Shown here piece after piece: positions 39,901 through 52,000 of a stretch of DNA of 64,000 nucleotides (position 1 is the first letter of the stretch; each line of letters opens with the position of its first letter). Where the stretch lies: contig NW_023503616.1 in the NCBI RefSeq assembly GCF_014529535.1, forward strand, positions 496,001-560,000. The letters are read 5' to 3'. The DNA comes from Bradysia coprophila (Eukaryota; Arthropoda; Insecta; Diptera; Sciaridae). A program made the position numbers and the translations under genes. Under the pieces are notes generated by a model. It saw only the letters and a list, made by a program, of their open reading frames with translations, searched no databases and was not told where the DNA came from.

Positions 39901-42900
39901 AATTATTGTATTTTTACAACGAATAATGCTGTTGAAACACCGCTTTTATGCTACACACAACGAATATGATGGTTACACACATGGTATGGGGTCAATATCA
40001 TTTCATTTATTGCGCTCTATAACCGGAGAGACATGCTCGTACAAAACAGTATTTATTTGCAAGCGCACATCCAGATCGGAATAAAAATAATATAAAAATA
40101 TGAAAATCGGCTATAAATCGATAGCAACCAAGAAAACCATTGTACCAATCGGAAAACTAATGTGTGGACGATGAAGTACAGAAAATTCTACCCCAAATAT
40201 TGGTGTCCAACATCTTTTGTATCGCATACCATTTGGCTTTTCTGTAGGGCGGTGGTGAATTTCATTTCGGAGAGTGATGTACATTCTATAAATACAAATT
40301 CTCAAAATTTTCTCCATTTTCGCTTTATAACATGGAAGACAACAAGGAAAATAAATTTTCCTTCTTCGTTGCTGCTGTTGTGTATAGTATCGTACGCCAT
40401 GTACCTCCACACAAATGTGGTGTATAAATGGAAAAAAATTTAAAAAATCAATAATTGTCGTCTTTACCAGCATTCGTATGTCGAGCTGAAGCAGTTGTCA
40501 GTAAACTTTACCCTAATAGTGCATACGCACTTTATTGTTCGGCTTAAAATACATAATTTTGATTGATAGACTAGGCTATACCGAATACCAAATTTGTTTT
40601 TTTTATGATTTTCATTCAACCATCATTAAAAATGCTAAACACTAACACCACAACATTTGCCATGGTTATAAGCATGTGGTGTTTGTAGTTTTCGGTGTAT
40701 ATTCTCATTTATTCAGAGTATGTTCGTTTCATACGGAAAGTGATTCACACAAAACCCAGAGTTTCATATATATATAAATTATTCCATTTTTTTCTGTCTT
40801 TTCTTTTTAGGTAAAACGCGCGCCTGCCGCTTGCATTCAATTCCATCGGTTAGGTCGTCGTCTCGTCGAGTCCATTTCGATTGTTTGATGGTGTGTATTA
40901 CAAAAGCACACACGGTACACCCAGAGTTTACAGAAAAATATTTTTGTACACAATTTTATTGGTTTTTTGTTGAAATATAAAATTCAAACTAAACTTAATA
41001 ACATATAAAAATGGAAGTAGCATTCAAGATGTATTGGTTTCGGTATGGCATTTTTTTTATTATTCCAGCAGTTATCAATATGAAATTGAAATACAGTGCT
41101 GGAGGCAGAATTTATTGACGGTATTTTGTAGCAGTTACGAAAGGAAGTGGAATCGAAATTTAGTAGAAAATATTTTTCGAATGTAAATGGTCTCGTATGT
41201 ACAGATATTACTTGGGGAAGAAAAGTACTCAAGTTTGTTCTTTTTGCAGTTATAAGAGGTGAAAGTGACGAACTGCAATCAAACAATGAGTGTAATAATT
41301 TGTCAAATCAAATTGTTCACTTGAATTAACATGATAAGTCTTATCATTAGTATGATAGCTAAAAAATGTGTTACTTTTATACAGGGCCACCCACAATTAT
41401 CATTTCCAGAGCCTACATGAGCCCGTCTCGTGACAGAAATGTGGTAGCTGATCAAAATGTTGTGGTTGATAAAATGTAACGTACATGCAATTTCAAACTA
41501 GCTAACGGAGCAAAAGTGTCTGCCAAATCTCTGTCAGCATTAAGCAGAAGAAACACTCTTCTGAGAGAGAATTGGCGACACACAATCAGTTTAAAAACAA
41601 AGTTTTAAGTAAACTCTTTCCCTGAATAAACAGAAAACAGCTGAGTCAAAACTAACAAGCCTCATTAGTACACACAAAACTAAAATTTTGCATCGTCACT
41701 CAACAAGTTAATGCAAGCTGACCAAAGTTTCAAAGGAATTTTTACTTTGATGGTCAGGAATCATTGACCCATTACAGATAAGTTTTACGAGTGGTGCTTT
41801 CATGGCCATGGCCAAAACACTCTAGGTGCAAGGTAACGAAATTATAAGAGTGACCTGCTGCAAGGTTTTGTTTATGTTTACATACTTCAAAGTCCAGACT
41901 GTGTATTGTTGGTGCATGACCTTTCTGTTTGTGGAAGGAAATCTAATCGGTTTGGACTACAAAATATGCAAAATGTGTAAAATTGAAAAGGAAATCCAGA
42001 AAGATACTTTGGTCATCCCTTCGCAGTCATATTTACTTAGCGGTGAGAAAAGTAGCAGGAAAATTTGTATAATTTTGATTCTTAATCTAAAATATGATTG
42101 ATACTTCAATGTCGACAAAGATTGGGATGCGTTATTAGATAGATAAGTCACTCAGAACATTAAATTCCGCTCCATCATCACAATTTTCCCATCGAACGCA
42201 AAACACTAAAGCAATTACACTCCGGACCAGTTGATACTATATAAATCTCGATACGAATGAATAAGACAGCAAATCGGTAAACACTAAGGAAGTCAAATGA
42301 ATATTGTCGAAATATAATAAGAGGTGACGCTTCATAATAATGTTTTACACTTAAAAATTGAATAGACGAACATCATGGTGTAATGGAGGTATAGAGTGAC
42401 TAATTTATTTGAATAAAACTTTGAGTGTGGCAGTAAGTGAGATAGAAAAAAAATGAAGAAAAAAATGTTCGTCGACATAATATTTTCTATTATTAGTTAT
42501 AGGTCGCACCAAGTGACGATGCATCGCATTTAACAAAATTTGTATATACAAACCGAAAGGAAGTTGAAATTTATTATAATTACAAACGATAAGATTTATG
42601 AATTTAAAAAAAAAAAATAAATAAATAAATAAAGGAAAACAGGCGAATTTCGTTTCAAAATCACTGGTCAAAGTCTCCGCTTTCATTTCTAAATGAAAAA
42701 TCATACATTGCCATCGATCGTGATGGTCGATTTATAAATTGTTCAATGATTTTTTTCACATCGAAACAATAAAATTTGTACTACAAAATCTGAATCGCGT
42801 TAATCAATATGGCCGCCAATACACAAAATCATGATAGATACAATGAATTATAATGTTGATGATGATGTTACGTACGTACAATGTGTAATAAGAAAGCATT

Positions 42901-43482
42901 CATAATTATTGTGAAATGGATTTTTTTCGAAAGATAAAATTTTTCAGCTATAATTAAGCGTTGATATCGACGACACAAATGGACGAAACATGAAAGAAAA
43001 TTGTAAAATAAAAGCAAATATTGACTTACCTCTAATAAAATCAATAATTCCTTCAAGAGGTGGAAATACATTAAGATGAGGTGAAGATTTTATTTTTCAG
43101 CCAAAAACCCATGAATTTTGGTTTCTTCGGTTATTTTGATGTTTGTAAGTTTTAGTCAAACAAATAATATTTTCTTATTGTTGTTTTTCACCAATAGATA
43201 ATCTCGTTATCGTTTCACTTAAAGCATTTTTCAATCGAAAGACAAGAAAAAAGTTTGTCTTTAAATTCGTTCGTGAACCGAGACCACACACAAAAAAAAT
43301 GTATCAAAAACACCCAATAAATTCTTTTCACTTCTCTTGCACAATTTTCATTCAATGTTTTTCATTGATTGCTGGTCCGAAAATCTATGCAAAACACTAC
43401 ACATTTATTTATCAGTCAATATTCGATAGTTTGCCCACGAAATTGGGGTAGAATTTACTGAAATTCACTGCGAAATATTCAC
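30946..43482. other. Long noncoding interval upstream of tou
   Basis: About 12.5 kb of AT-rich DNA. Open frames of 60-120 codons are frequent but none shows a domain, codon bias or credible splice partners. If the exon at 43483-43526 belongs to toutatis, this whole interval is its first intron. A relatively GC-rich block at about 40811-40890 (ACGCGCGCCTGCCGC, GTCGTCGTCTCGTCGAG) and a shorter one near 38290-38325 stand out and could be regulatory or UTR sequence. The MITE at 38905-39226 is listed separately. Confidence 0.5.
38905..39226. mobile_element. 322-bp MITE with long inverted ends
   Basis: The left end (38905-38953: GAGGGATTTTTTTTTT, then AGACCGAAATCAGACGCATT) is the imperfect reverse complement of the right end (about 39180-39226: AATGCGTCCGATTTCGGTCG then AACCCTC). 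The interior has no open frame. No target duplication could be fixed. Confidence 0.75.
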
Positions 43483-43526
43483 CTGGACTGAGTTCTTCTT
43501 AATTTGGAAGATATACGCTCAGCCAT
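43483..43526 (-). other. Candidate distal first coding exon of tou
   Basis: Minus-strand ATG in a good insect context (AAAAATGGCT) opens MAERISSKLRRTQS and ends at CCAG followed by GTGAAT, a plausible donor, in phase 2. The frame 5' of the tou start codon is open back to an acceptor at 30975-30974 (CAACCAG), which also requires phase 2; joining them would add about 24 residues before MDKENGDN. The acceptor has a weak pyrimidine tract and phase agreement has a one-in-three chance, so this is a hypothesis. It could instead start an unrelated gene. Confidence 0.3.
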
Positions 43527-44025
43527 TTTTATTTTTTCGCATAACACGACTGTAAAAGCATCAAAAGACTGACTATACTAACAATAAAACAATATATGTA
43601 CACAAATCTAGAGGCATTTACATCTGAAAATGCAGGGCCGGCAGCAGATGTTTTTTTTGTTTTGTTTTGTTTTGTTTTGGGTTCGTATCGTTTGAATGTT
43701 TTGTTTGTTAATCGCATTGTGAAGTATCAAAGTGAGATAATAAATATTGATAACTGTTTTACTTTTTGCGTAATTTAATGGTGCAACAAAACAGTTGCCA
43801 GTAATTGTATATGTATACGGTAGGGCGAGTTAAGATCTAAATCGAAAGATAATCAATTTTTCATTCATAATAATAATTCCAGTAGGAAAACAGAAGTAAC
43901 TTCCATTATAGCTGAGCTTCTACGCTTAAAGGCGAAAATGTTGCAAAATTTACAAGTTTCATACAAAAAAATGAACCTACTGTGGAAGCTGTCAAATTTT
44001 TTATATATCTGAAAGAACATATTCG

Positions 44026-44256
44026 CAAGGTTCTGAAAGAACAGGTTAAGACACTTTCGAGTTGATCACGAAGACGGTGTGATCAAAATTTTCCTGTAGC
44101 GCCAACTAGGTTTGGAAAATTTTATGTGACGATTTCAACTTAACAAAAAAAAATTGTTTTCAAGTTGACTTTTCGAACAATATGCATGTCTACATTGTCA
44201 AGATTTGTGTTTCACCCGCCTTCGTAAGTGTCTTAACCTGTTCTTTCAGAACCTTG
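44026..44256. mobile_element. 231-bp MITE, perfect TIRs and 8-bp TSD
   Basis: The ends 44026-44054 (CAAGGTTCTGAAAGAACAGG, then TTAAGACAC) and 44228-44256 are perfect reverse complements over 29 bp. The element is flanked by perfect direct repeats CATATTCG at 44018-44025 and 44257-44264. An 8-bp duplication is typical of hAT, P or Merlin transposases. The intact ends suggest a fairly recent insertion. Confidence 0.95.
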
Positions 44257-44270
44257 CATATTCGTTGGTG

Positions 44271-44851
44271 CAAGGTTCTGAAAGAACAGGTTCATGGGTG
44301 TAAGGTTCTGAAATAACAAGTTAAGACACAACTGAGTTTATCACGAAGGTTATAGCAATGAACGTCAACACAAGGTATGGTCGAATGTCAAACTTTGTAT
44401 GTAGCGGAGGACATAGCGATTTCATATAAACAAACTCACCTCTCATGAGAGGTTGTATGAACCATACCTGGTTTATACTTTCATTGGGTAATAGCACAAA
44501 AATTTCTCTGTGGCGCCAATTCGGTTTGAGAAATTTTATAAGACAATTTCAACTTACACTCGCGGAATTTTGAAAACCGACACATTTTCTGTTTTGTGGC
44601 TTATTGTTTTTTTTGTGAATTTTGCATTCATTTTTAAAGAAGAGAAATCAGAGAAACTGAGAAACCAGAAGCTCAAGTAAAACACATGAATGAAAAATGT
44701 GTCGGTTTTCAAAATTCCATACTTGTAAAAGTTGTTATTTTCAAGTTGACTTTTCACACAATCTGAATAAGGGTAATTAACAAAATTTGTCTCTTTGTCG
44801 AAAGTGTGCTACCCGCCATTGTGGGTGTCTGAACCTGTTCTTTCAAAACCT
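44271..44851. mobile_element. Diverged second copy with nested insertion
   Basis: The left part repeats the TIR start twice (CAAGGTTCTGAAAGAACAGG at 44271, TAAGGTTCTGAAATAACAAG at 44301). The right end, about 44825-44851, reads GTGTCTGAACCTGTTCTTTC. Interior blocks match the 44026 element: TGGCGCCAA, TTTCAACTTA, TTTTCAAGTTGACTTTTC, CCCGCC. The copy is interrupted by the palindromic element at 44563-44718. Confidence 0.8.
44563..44718. mobile_element. Nested 156-bp palindromic MITE
   Basis: Perfect inverted termini of about 25 bp (GGAATTTTGAAAACCGACAC at 44563-44582 and its complement ending at 44718) inside the older MITE copy. The host sequence resumes on both sides at the position where the 44026 element is continuous (TTTCAACTTA and TTTTCAAGTTGAC). 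Confidence 0.85.
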
Positions 44852-46591
44852 ACGTCGAAGGGGTGGCAGCAAAAATTGTTAAACGCGCTAATTACAGATT
44901 GTGTGAAAGGCACTTTCAACGCAATAGTTGCCAGTGACATATGGCAAGTTTTATCGCTTTTTTCGAACAAAACAATAGTTATTTATGTGTAGTCCGAAAG
45001 TGAAGTGAGGGTTACAAGCGATAATGCCTGAAGTTTTTTTTTGTTCCAGGTCTCAATCCCAGGTAGTTATTTACGTATCTGTTTTGGACTGTAGATTTTA
45101 AGCTATTCACGAGTTGTGACGAAGTGACGTTATACAACTTTTCTTGCCAAATGCCGAAATTATGAGAAATTCCTGTCAACATGTCATGAAAACAATTGAA
45201 AAGTGTACTCATAAACAAAAAATTTGTTAGTGACGGTCAAAATTTGTATGAAATTTTCGGATTGTCAAGGTCATAAACCTCCCACAAAAATTTGGCTGCC
45301 ACCCTTTGAGTTGGTCTTGGCCTATTTATTTCAGAACCATACTTATTGTCGCCAAAGACACATGCACTATCAGTTAGACTGTAAGTACCATTTCAATACA
45401 TGCTTACTCAATTATAACGTAATCTCGAGAATCTGATGAGTAGAATATTTAACTGTAAACATATTTGTTAGTATACTTTATAGAATAAATGCTGTACTTG
45501 TTTTGATACTTTCGGTCTTTTGTTTATTTTCATATTTCTCAGTCTGTCAACAAAAATGCGAAAAACAAGTGTACACGTAAGCGTAGGAAAAACAACTGTC
45601 CATCTTCCTCTAAAGCCGTATTACTTATAAGTAAAACACTAGGTCCCACCTTTTGGGCGGGTCAGGTCCCTTGACTGACACTTTTCTAAATGTATTTTTG
45701 ACGTATTCATGAAAACTTGTCACATTTAATACATAATATATTTACTATATTATTGACTCCACGCAAATGACAGTAAAATTTGACAATTTTGTTTTCTTGG
45801 AAACCATCGAGGGTAAGGTGGAATTATTTTTGACCACTTTTTGAGCTCTCAATTTTCTTAAAAAATTTCAATTTTCAAGATTTTCAATCAACCTCTAATC
45901 ATAAATAAAATATGACTCGTGTAGATTACGACCCTCGCTTCGCTCTGGCCGTAAACTTCCCACTCGTATGAGCTGTCTATTATTCTGTTTGATTGCATTT
46001 TTGTTACATCAGAGTAGATGCGAAGTTTGTTTTGTGAATGTGGAACGAGGACTTTTTCACAAAATAAAAAAGTGCGATAGATGTTCTTCTCTTACACTTT
46101 TGCATAAAAAAGGAAGTTTCCCGGTACTTAATATATCTTCACATGGTGACATGGTAATAAATGAACTTAATTAGGGTTTGCTTCATCGTTAAAAATAACT
46201 CAGTTTACCAATATTTTCGGTAAATTGGTACTCTATAATGGTAAAGGGATCAAAAATATTTGTAAAAGGAGAAATTTATTGGTAGACCGAGCAAAAATAA
46301 TCCCTCGATTTCCCATTCCTAAACCTTCAATCGTGAATAAAATGTCACGACTCGTGTGAACTTCACACTCTTAAAATTTTTACAATATTCTCTTTGATTC
46401 ATTTAATTCCATGTATTTAAAAGAAATCTTCAAAAATTAGTTAAGATAATTCATCTTATATTGCCTTTATTAAAATTTCTTACACTTTTTAATCAAAGTG
46501 TGCTAATTTGATAACAGGCATTTTGCTGGCGTAAGATGTGGTTGTAAAGGGAGTTAAAAACTACCTACTTGATAAATGACAAACAATTTGA
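44852..46591. other. Repeat-derived noncoding DNA
   Basis: No gene seen. Two blocks resemble each other: 45895-45972 (AATCATAAATAAAATATGAC then CTCGTGTAGATTACGACCC) and 46325-46378 (AATCGTGAATAAAATGTCAC then GACTCGTGTGAACTTCACAC). This suggests a diverged dispersed repeat. An inverted pair GGTCCCACC / GGGTCAGGTCCC lies at 45644-45671. Confidence 0.4.
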
Positions 46592-47471
46592 TAGTCAACT
46601 ATCAAGTTGTTAGTCAACTATCAAATTTGATAGTGAACTATCAAATTTGATAGTCAACTATCAAGTTGTTAGTCAACTATCAAATTTGATAGTCAACTAT
46701 CAAATTTGATAGCCAACTATCAAGTTGTTAGTCAACTATCAAATTTGATAAGCAACTATCAAGTTGTTAGTCAACTATCAAATTTGATAGCCAACTATCA
46801 AGTCGTTAGTCAACTATCAAATTTGATAGTCAACTATCAAGTTGTTAGTCAACTATCAAGTTGTTAGTCAACTATCAAGTTGTTAGTCAACTATCAAGTT
46901 GTTAGTCAACTATCAAGTTGTTAGTCAACTATCAAGTTGTTAGTCAACTATCAAGTTGTTAGTCAACTATCAAGTTGTTAGTCAACTATCAAATTTGATA
47001 GTCAACTATCAAATTTGATAGTCAACTATCAAATTTGATAGTCAACTATCAAATTTGATAGTCAACTATCAAGTTGTTAGTCAACTATCAAATTTGATAG
47101 TCAACTATCAAGTTGTTAGTCAACTATCAAATTTGATAGTGAACTATCAAATTTGATAGTGAACTATCAAATTTGATAGTCAACTATCAAGTTGTTAGTC
47201 AACTATCAAATTTGATAGTCAACTATCAAATTTGATAGCCAACTATCAAGTTGTTAGTCAACTATCAAATTTGATAGTCAACTATCAAATTTGATAGTCA
47301 ACTATCAAATTTGATAGTCAACTATCAAGTTGTTAGTCAACTATCAAGTTGTTAGTCAACTATCAAGTTGTTAGTCAACTATCAAATTTGATAGTCAACT
47401 ATCAAGTTGTTAGTCAACTATCAAGTTGTTAGTCAACTATCAAATTTGATAGTCAACTATCAAGTTGTTAG
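46592..47471. repeat. Two-variant tandem satellite, about 45 units
   Basis: Direct tandem array of two interleaved units: A, TAGTCAACTATCAAATTTGA (20 bp), and B, TAGTCAACTATCAAGTTGT (19 bp). By eye the order is B A A B A A B A B A B A, then eight B, four A, then B A B A A A B A A B A A A B B B A B B A B. Rare variants have TAGTG or TAGCC. Each A unit joined to the next forms the perfect 18-bp palindrome ACTATCAAATTTGATAGT; B units lack it. Confidence 0.95.
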
Positions 47472-50183
47472 CAAGAGATGTTTACACGTTAGAAGATGGG
47501 CATCAAATGATGAAATTATTCTTCATACTAGTTTAATGAACGTCGAAAACAAACTTATATGATTTACCCACATTACCAAACAAAATCAAATTTCATCTAA
47601 GTAATCTTTTTTAATTGAGGCTATGATCAACAATATAATATACCGTTTTTCTCGGATAGCTTCCAGATCACTAGTTCTACATAGCCCATCTTCGAACTTA
47701 GCCTCGGGATTTTAATTCCACGTATTTAAAAAAAAGAATCATCCAAATTGGTTAAAAATTACTCAAGTTATCGTGCCCTCAACGATTTTTTGTTACCCAC
47801 ATTTAACGTTTTTCATAGCATTTCATACATTTTCAATCACAGTGAACCTTTTTGTTACCCACATATTTCGGTATTTTCTGGTGTAAGACCCTGACTTTCA
47901 GTCAAGGGAATAAGTCTTCTGTTTGATAAACTCTGCCCACAGAAATTATTTGATGACAAATTCCATCCAGGTCGGGCAGGTCTGTTTTTCCCTAGCAACG
48001 GAATATTATAGTAAATGGTTCTGGGAAATTTAAAACTGTATGGGTAAAATTTCAAAGCGGAATTATGATGGAAATATTATTTTACGAAATAAAAAAAAAT
48101 CATGCGATAGGTGGGTGAGTATTATTGTACTATTGATTAACGCGTTCAGTTTAATTAATGTGCTAACAGCACATTGTGCTATGTTACCTAGTAGCAAGAA
48201 TTTTATTTATAAAAAAAACCTTTGTAAACGGCAGACGGTTTAATTAAATCTGTTACTCCGTCAGTTTAATTTTGCATTACAAATTGAAACTGTTCGAAAA
48301 AAAGTTCCTCAAACGATGCATCTTATCGAGCTTTTTATAATGATCTTCACTGAAGATTCTACAGCATTTTGTCTTCTTGAAGCTAATTTCACTCAGAAGC
48401 GAAAAGGAATTATTGAGATAAAAAATGTAATCTGTGCGAGCATAAATACTAAACTCATGAGAAATTCTGAACTATCACCTTAATGCCAAGTATTTATATG
48501 CATGTATTTTGCTGCGTTTGATATAGAGTCAGCGGCAATGGTCTTTATTATAATAAATGTACAATTCGCTTTGGTGGTAAATTTTACAAATAAAAAACGC
48601 AACATGACTGGACACAGCGCAAAGCAGAACTGGTTTATTATATTAAATTTATGCGCTGTTTTTATAAATGATTAGACATTTCAGGCCAATATAATTTCTT
48701 GATCGGCAATCGATGGAGGTTTCGTTATTTTATGTTTTAATAATTTTGTTTTCGTTTGCTTCAAATTGTATACAGAAAATTGAGCGCAGCAAAAAAAGGT
48801 TGAACGTTGTACACCCGTTCAACATTTAAATGCAGCAGCCTTTCTTCGCCATTAAATAAATTAGAATTATGATGAAACATTCGAATCATCCCTCTTTTGC
48901 TTTAAATGAAAGAGTATAAACTAACAAAAAAAAAATATAAAAAAAATCTCCGTGTCACCGAGGGGCACCAGAGAAAATTCTTTTGTCAATTTGGTTCTCT
49001 GCAAATAATAATAATGAAATAATGTATGGAAAAGCATTCGAAAACAAGCATCACCCTCTATTAAAAGCGTTTACGTGAGGAGACACCATTATAATACACA
49101 GATGCCTAAAGATTCAGTTGTTTGGCTATGAGTGAGTTTTGTTAAAATTGTATTGCTCGGAACGGGAGGGTATGTCTCTCTTCTTTCTTTTTTTGCCGAA
49201 TGCGTCCATAGATACATTACTCAAGCAAAATATAATATAATACACCTTACAACAAGAAACCGGGCTGAAATCCAAAAGTATGGTTGAAAATGGAAGAGAT
49301 GGGGGTAAACATTATATTACATAGAGAAGGAAAAAAGAATACTTTGTGTATGCGAAATTGTATATATGAAAATGGATGGCAACTAACAACCTCCCATACC
49401 GTTTAATATTGATTTTAGTCCGCAGAAGGGACTTGGTCGTCATTCTTTTCCTTTTTTTTCACTTATGTGAATTGAATAGATAAAAGGTTGTTTCCTATTT
49501 TGAATATTATAGAACACACATATCGAAATCGAAGAAACATTAATTTTTAACCCGTCACATTGGTGAATATATGGAATAATGCGGGCTTTTATACGGAAAA
49601 TTATTAGATTCTCCAAAGAGAAATTAACATTTTATAAAAACGTATATATATCATTTTGATGTTATGTGGAATAATTAGCGCAATAAAGTTACGCGATGAG
49701 GGAATAGAATATTTCTTCTTCAGTGCTCCAGGGTGAGTGACACTAAGAGCACAACGCTTTTTTTTGAAAGAGTGTATTGTGAACTCACTTGTTCGTTTTT
49801 AAAGGCATATAATCTTTAAGTGTATCACTAAATAGTTTGTTTCTTAAGGGAATGGTCAGGTACACAACAAAGGTTTCGATTTCATGTGATGCAGAATTAT
49901 GTTGATCAATGGTGTAGGTGTAGTGTATTGATACTATATGTTCGTAGGTTTACTTCGGACAATTTAATTAGGGAGACAAGTTGCAAATAATAAATTTATT
50001 CTAGATTTAGGACCAATACCTTTATTTTGACCCCAATTTGGGTTGTATTATGGTGGGCGGTGCTCGCACCAGTCTCTGGACATGTAACCAGTTGTCGGAC
50101 ACATATACCTATTGTTCTTTGATTGATTAACTTTTTTTATAAATGAAAAAACAATAGTTGTTCGACTACTAGTACACATATGG
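47472..50183. other. Intergenic, no gene seen
   Basis: AT-rich sequence with no open frame that shows a domain and no clear mobile element. Confidence 0.55.
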
Positions 50184-50358
50184 CAGGGCCGAACTGGCTA
50201 CTGAAAGGCTCTCTTGTGAAATGCAGGAAAAGGGGCTTTGTGTAAAGAAAAGGTGTCGAAGAGGCACAAGTGAAAGGCGCCAATATAGCAAATTGAATGA
50301 ATTCAGAAAAGCGCACTTGTGATTTTCCAAGTCACCATATATGGCCAGTGCGGCCCTG
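50184..50358. mobile_element. Probable hAT-type MITE
   Basis: The left end CAGGGCCGAACTGGC (50184-50198) mirrors the right end GCCAGTGCGGCCCTG (50344-50358), with one mismatch. CAGGGCCG is a common terminus of hAT-superfamily non-autonomous elements. The 175-bp element has no open frame, and no clean 8-bp target duplication is visible. Confidence 0.65.
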
Positions 50359-50789
50359 GTCTGGACACTTGTGCATCAGAGCCTATTTGAGGGAAGTTAA
50401 TATTCGAAAATTTGCTATAAAAAGTATTCTCGGTGATACGATACAATAACGGGTGATTCAAATAATGTCGAAGACAGATTGCGGGAGGGGGCACTTCATA
50501 CACCCTAATAGATAGTGCTGATGTTCTCTTCAGAGGACTCAACACTCAACCACTTCAATCTTCTGTTGAAGCTCCTTAGAATTGTAACGCATACTGGAGC
50601 TACGCGGTGCGATTAGTTTAAGAAATGGTTTTTGGAAAGAAATGAAATTGAAATTGAAAATTAATTTCAAGTACTTGCAACACATTTACAGAAAGTCTAC
50701 TGCGTTGTTTTACTACTAACCTGTGATCATTGACATTTTCGTCGTCACTATTGGTGACACATTAACTAATTGTTTGAGTAGACAATGTA

Positions 50790-51643
50790 GACAATGAGCT
50801 CGGTAAGTGCTCCTCTATATACATGGCGGAGATGAGAGCTATTATAGAAGCATACTACTTCTGTAAGGCACAGTGTAACACTAATGACGATGTATGTATC
50901 TACACAGATAGTCAAGCAGCCTTAAAAGCCTTACGCTCGCCTGTTATAAAATCTGCTATCACTCTGGAATGCTGGAACTTACTAAATAAGTTAGCTGAGA
51001 GAAACACAGTAAAACTAATATGGGTGCCGGGACACTCTGGAATTAAAGGAAACGAGGAAGCGGACATTTTAGCGAAAAAGGGTGCACTAACAGAGTGCAT
51101 AGGTCCCGAACCTGTAATGGGTACTCCATATAATTGTATTAGACAAAAAATTACATCACTCCGTAACATAAAATTTATTAAGTCATGGGCAGATAATCCG
51201 AACTGTAGACAAGCCAAAAATTGCATAAAAATAAGTAGAAAGAACTCAAAGTTCTTATTAAACATCAGCAGGACGAGACTAAAAAATTATACAGGAGTAA
51301 TGACAGGACACTTTGGCTTTAACAATCATCTAACAACTATCGGCAGACGAGCGGATGCTAGCTGCGAACAATGCAGCGATCCTAATGACACAGCTGAGCA
51401 CTACTTGTGCTACTGTCCTGCTTTCATAACTGCAAGGAGAAAGTATTTGGGCGGATTCACTGTTAGGTATCATCTAATTAAATCTTTGCAACCAAACGAC
51501 ATCCTGAACTACATCAGTAGTACAGGAAGATTCGTCGAAACAACATAGTGCTGCAAAAAACAATAGTACGCACAATGGGCCCAATGGTGGCCTCCGTGCA
51601 TGTCCTACCAGGACAGCTATTTTTAATAAAAAAAAAAAAAAAA
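50790..51643 (+). mobile_element. 5'-truncated LINE with poly(A) and TSD
   Basis: The insertion starts inside the RNase H region of ORF2, runs through the ORF2 C-terminus and a short 3' UTR, and ends in a poly(A) of about 17 nt (from roughly 51627). Direct repeats GACAATGTA flank it at 50781-50789 and 51644-51652. This is the classic product of target-primed reverse transcription. The reading frame is open from the junction to the stop, indicating a young copy. Confidence 0.9.
50823..51548 (+). pseudogene. LINE ORF2 C-terminus: RNase H and Cys-rich tail
   Basis: The frame is open from the truncation point; the listed start is only its first ATG. It carries RNase H residues: Glu in MAEMRAI, Asp in CIYTDSQAAL, and WVPGHSGIKGNEEADILAKKG-type motif with the last catalytic Asp (near residue 80). 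The first catalytic Asp is missing because of the truncation. The C-terminal Cys/His motif CEQCSDPNDTAEHYLCYCPAF is typical of I/R1/Jockey-group elements. With no endonuclease or reverse transcriptase it cannot act on its own. Confidence 0.9.
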
Positions 51644-52000
51644 GACAATGTAAAATGGTAGGATTAACCCTTTGCAGAAATGGAGTTCTAGTGAAAATAC
51701 AATTAGCAATCAACGTCGATGATGTAAAAGAAACGCTTGCCGTCTGTCTAATGTTATACGTTTCAATTACTGTTTTGGAATTATAACTTCAATCACTGGA
51801 TGAGAATTCAGTCCAAGTAATTCCAAACGAGACGTAAATATTTAACGTACGCACGGATTATGTTTTGCAGCGTTGATGTGGCACGCGGAGTAGTTAGAAC
51901 GAATTGGATTCATGCCGATGGAGGCTGTAATTCCAAAACGATTTTCTCATATTTTTACTGATAGATTTAACGTTTCCATCGTAAACCAGGCTATATTGGT

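Noticed and set aside
41826-42101. 91-codon plus-strand open frame
   Set aside because: Biased composition, no motif and no splice partners; treated as chance.
46592-47471. CRISPR-like repeat-spacer array
   Set aside because: Units are 19-20 bp with no unique spacers, in a eukaryotic context; it is a satellite.
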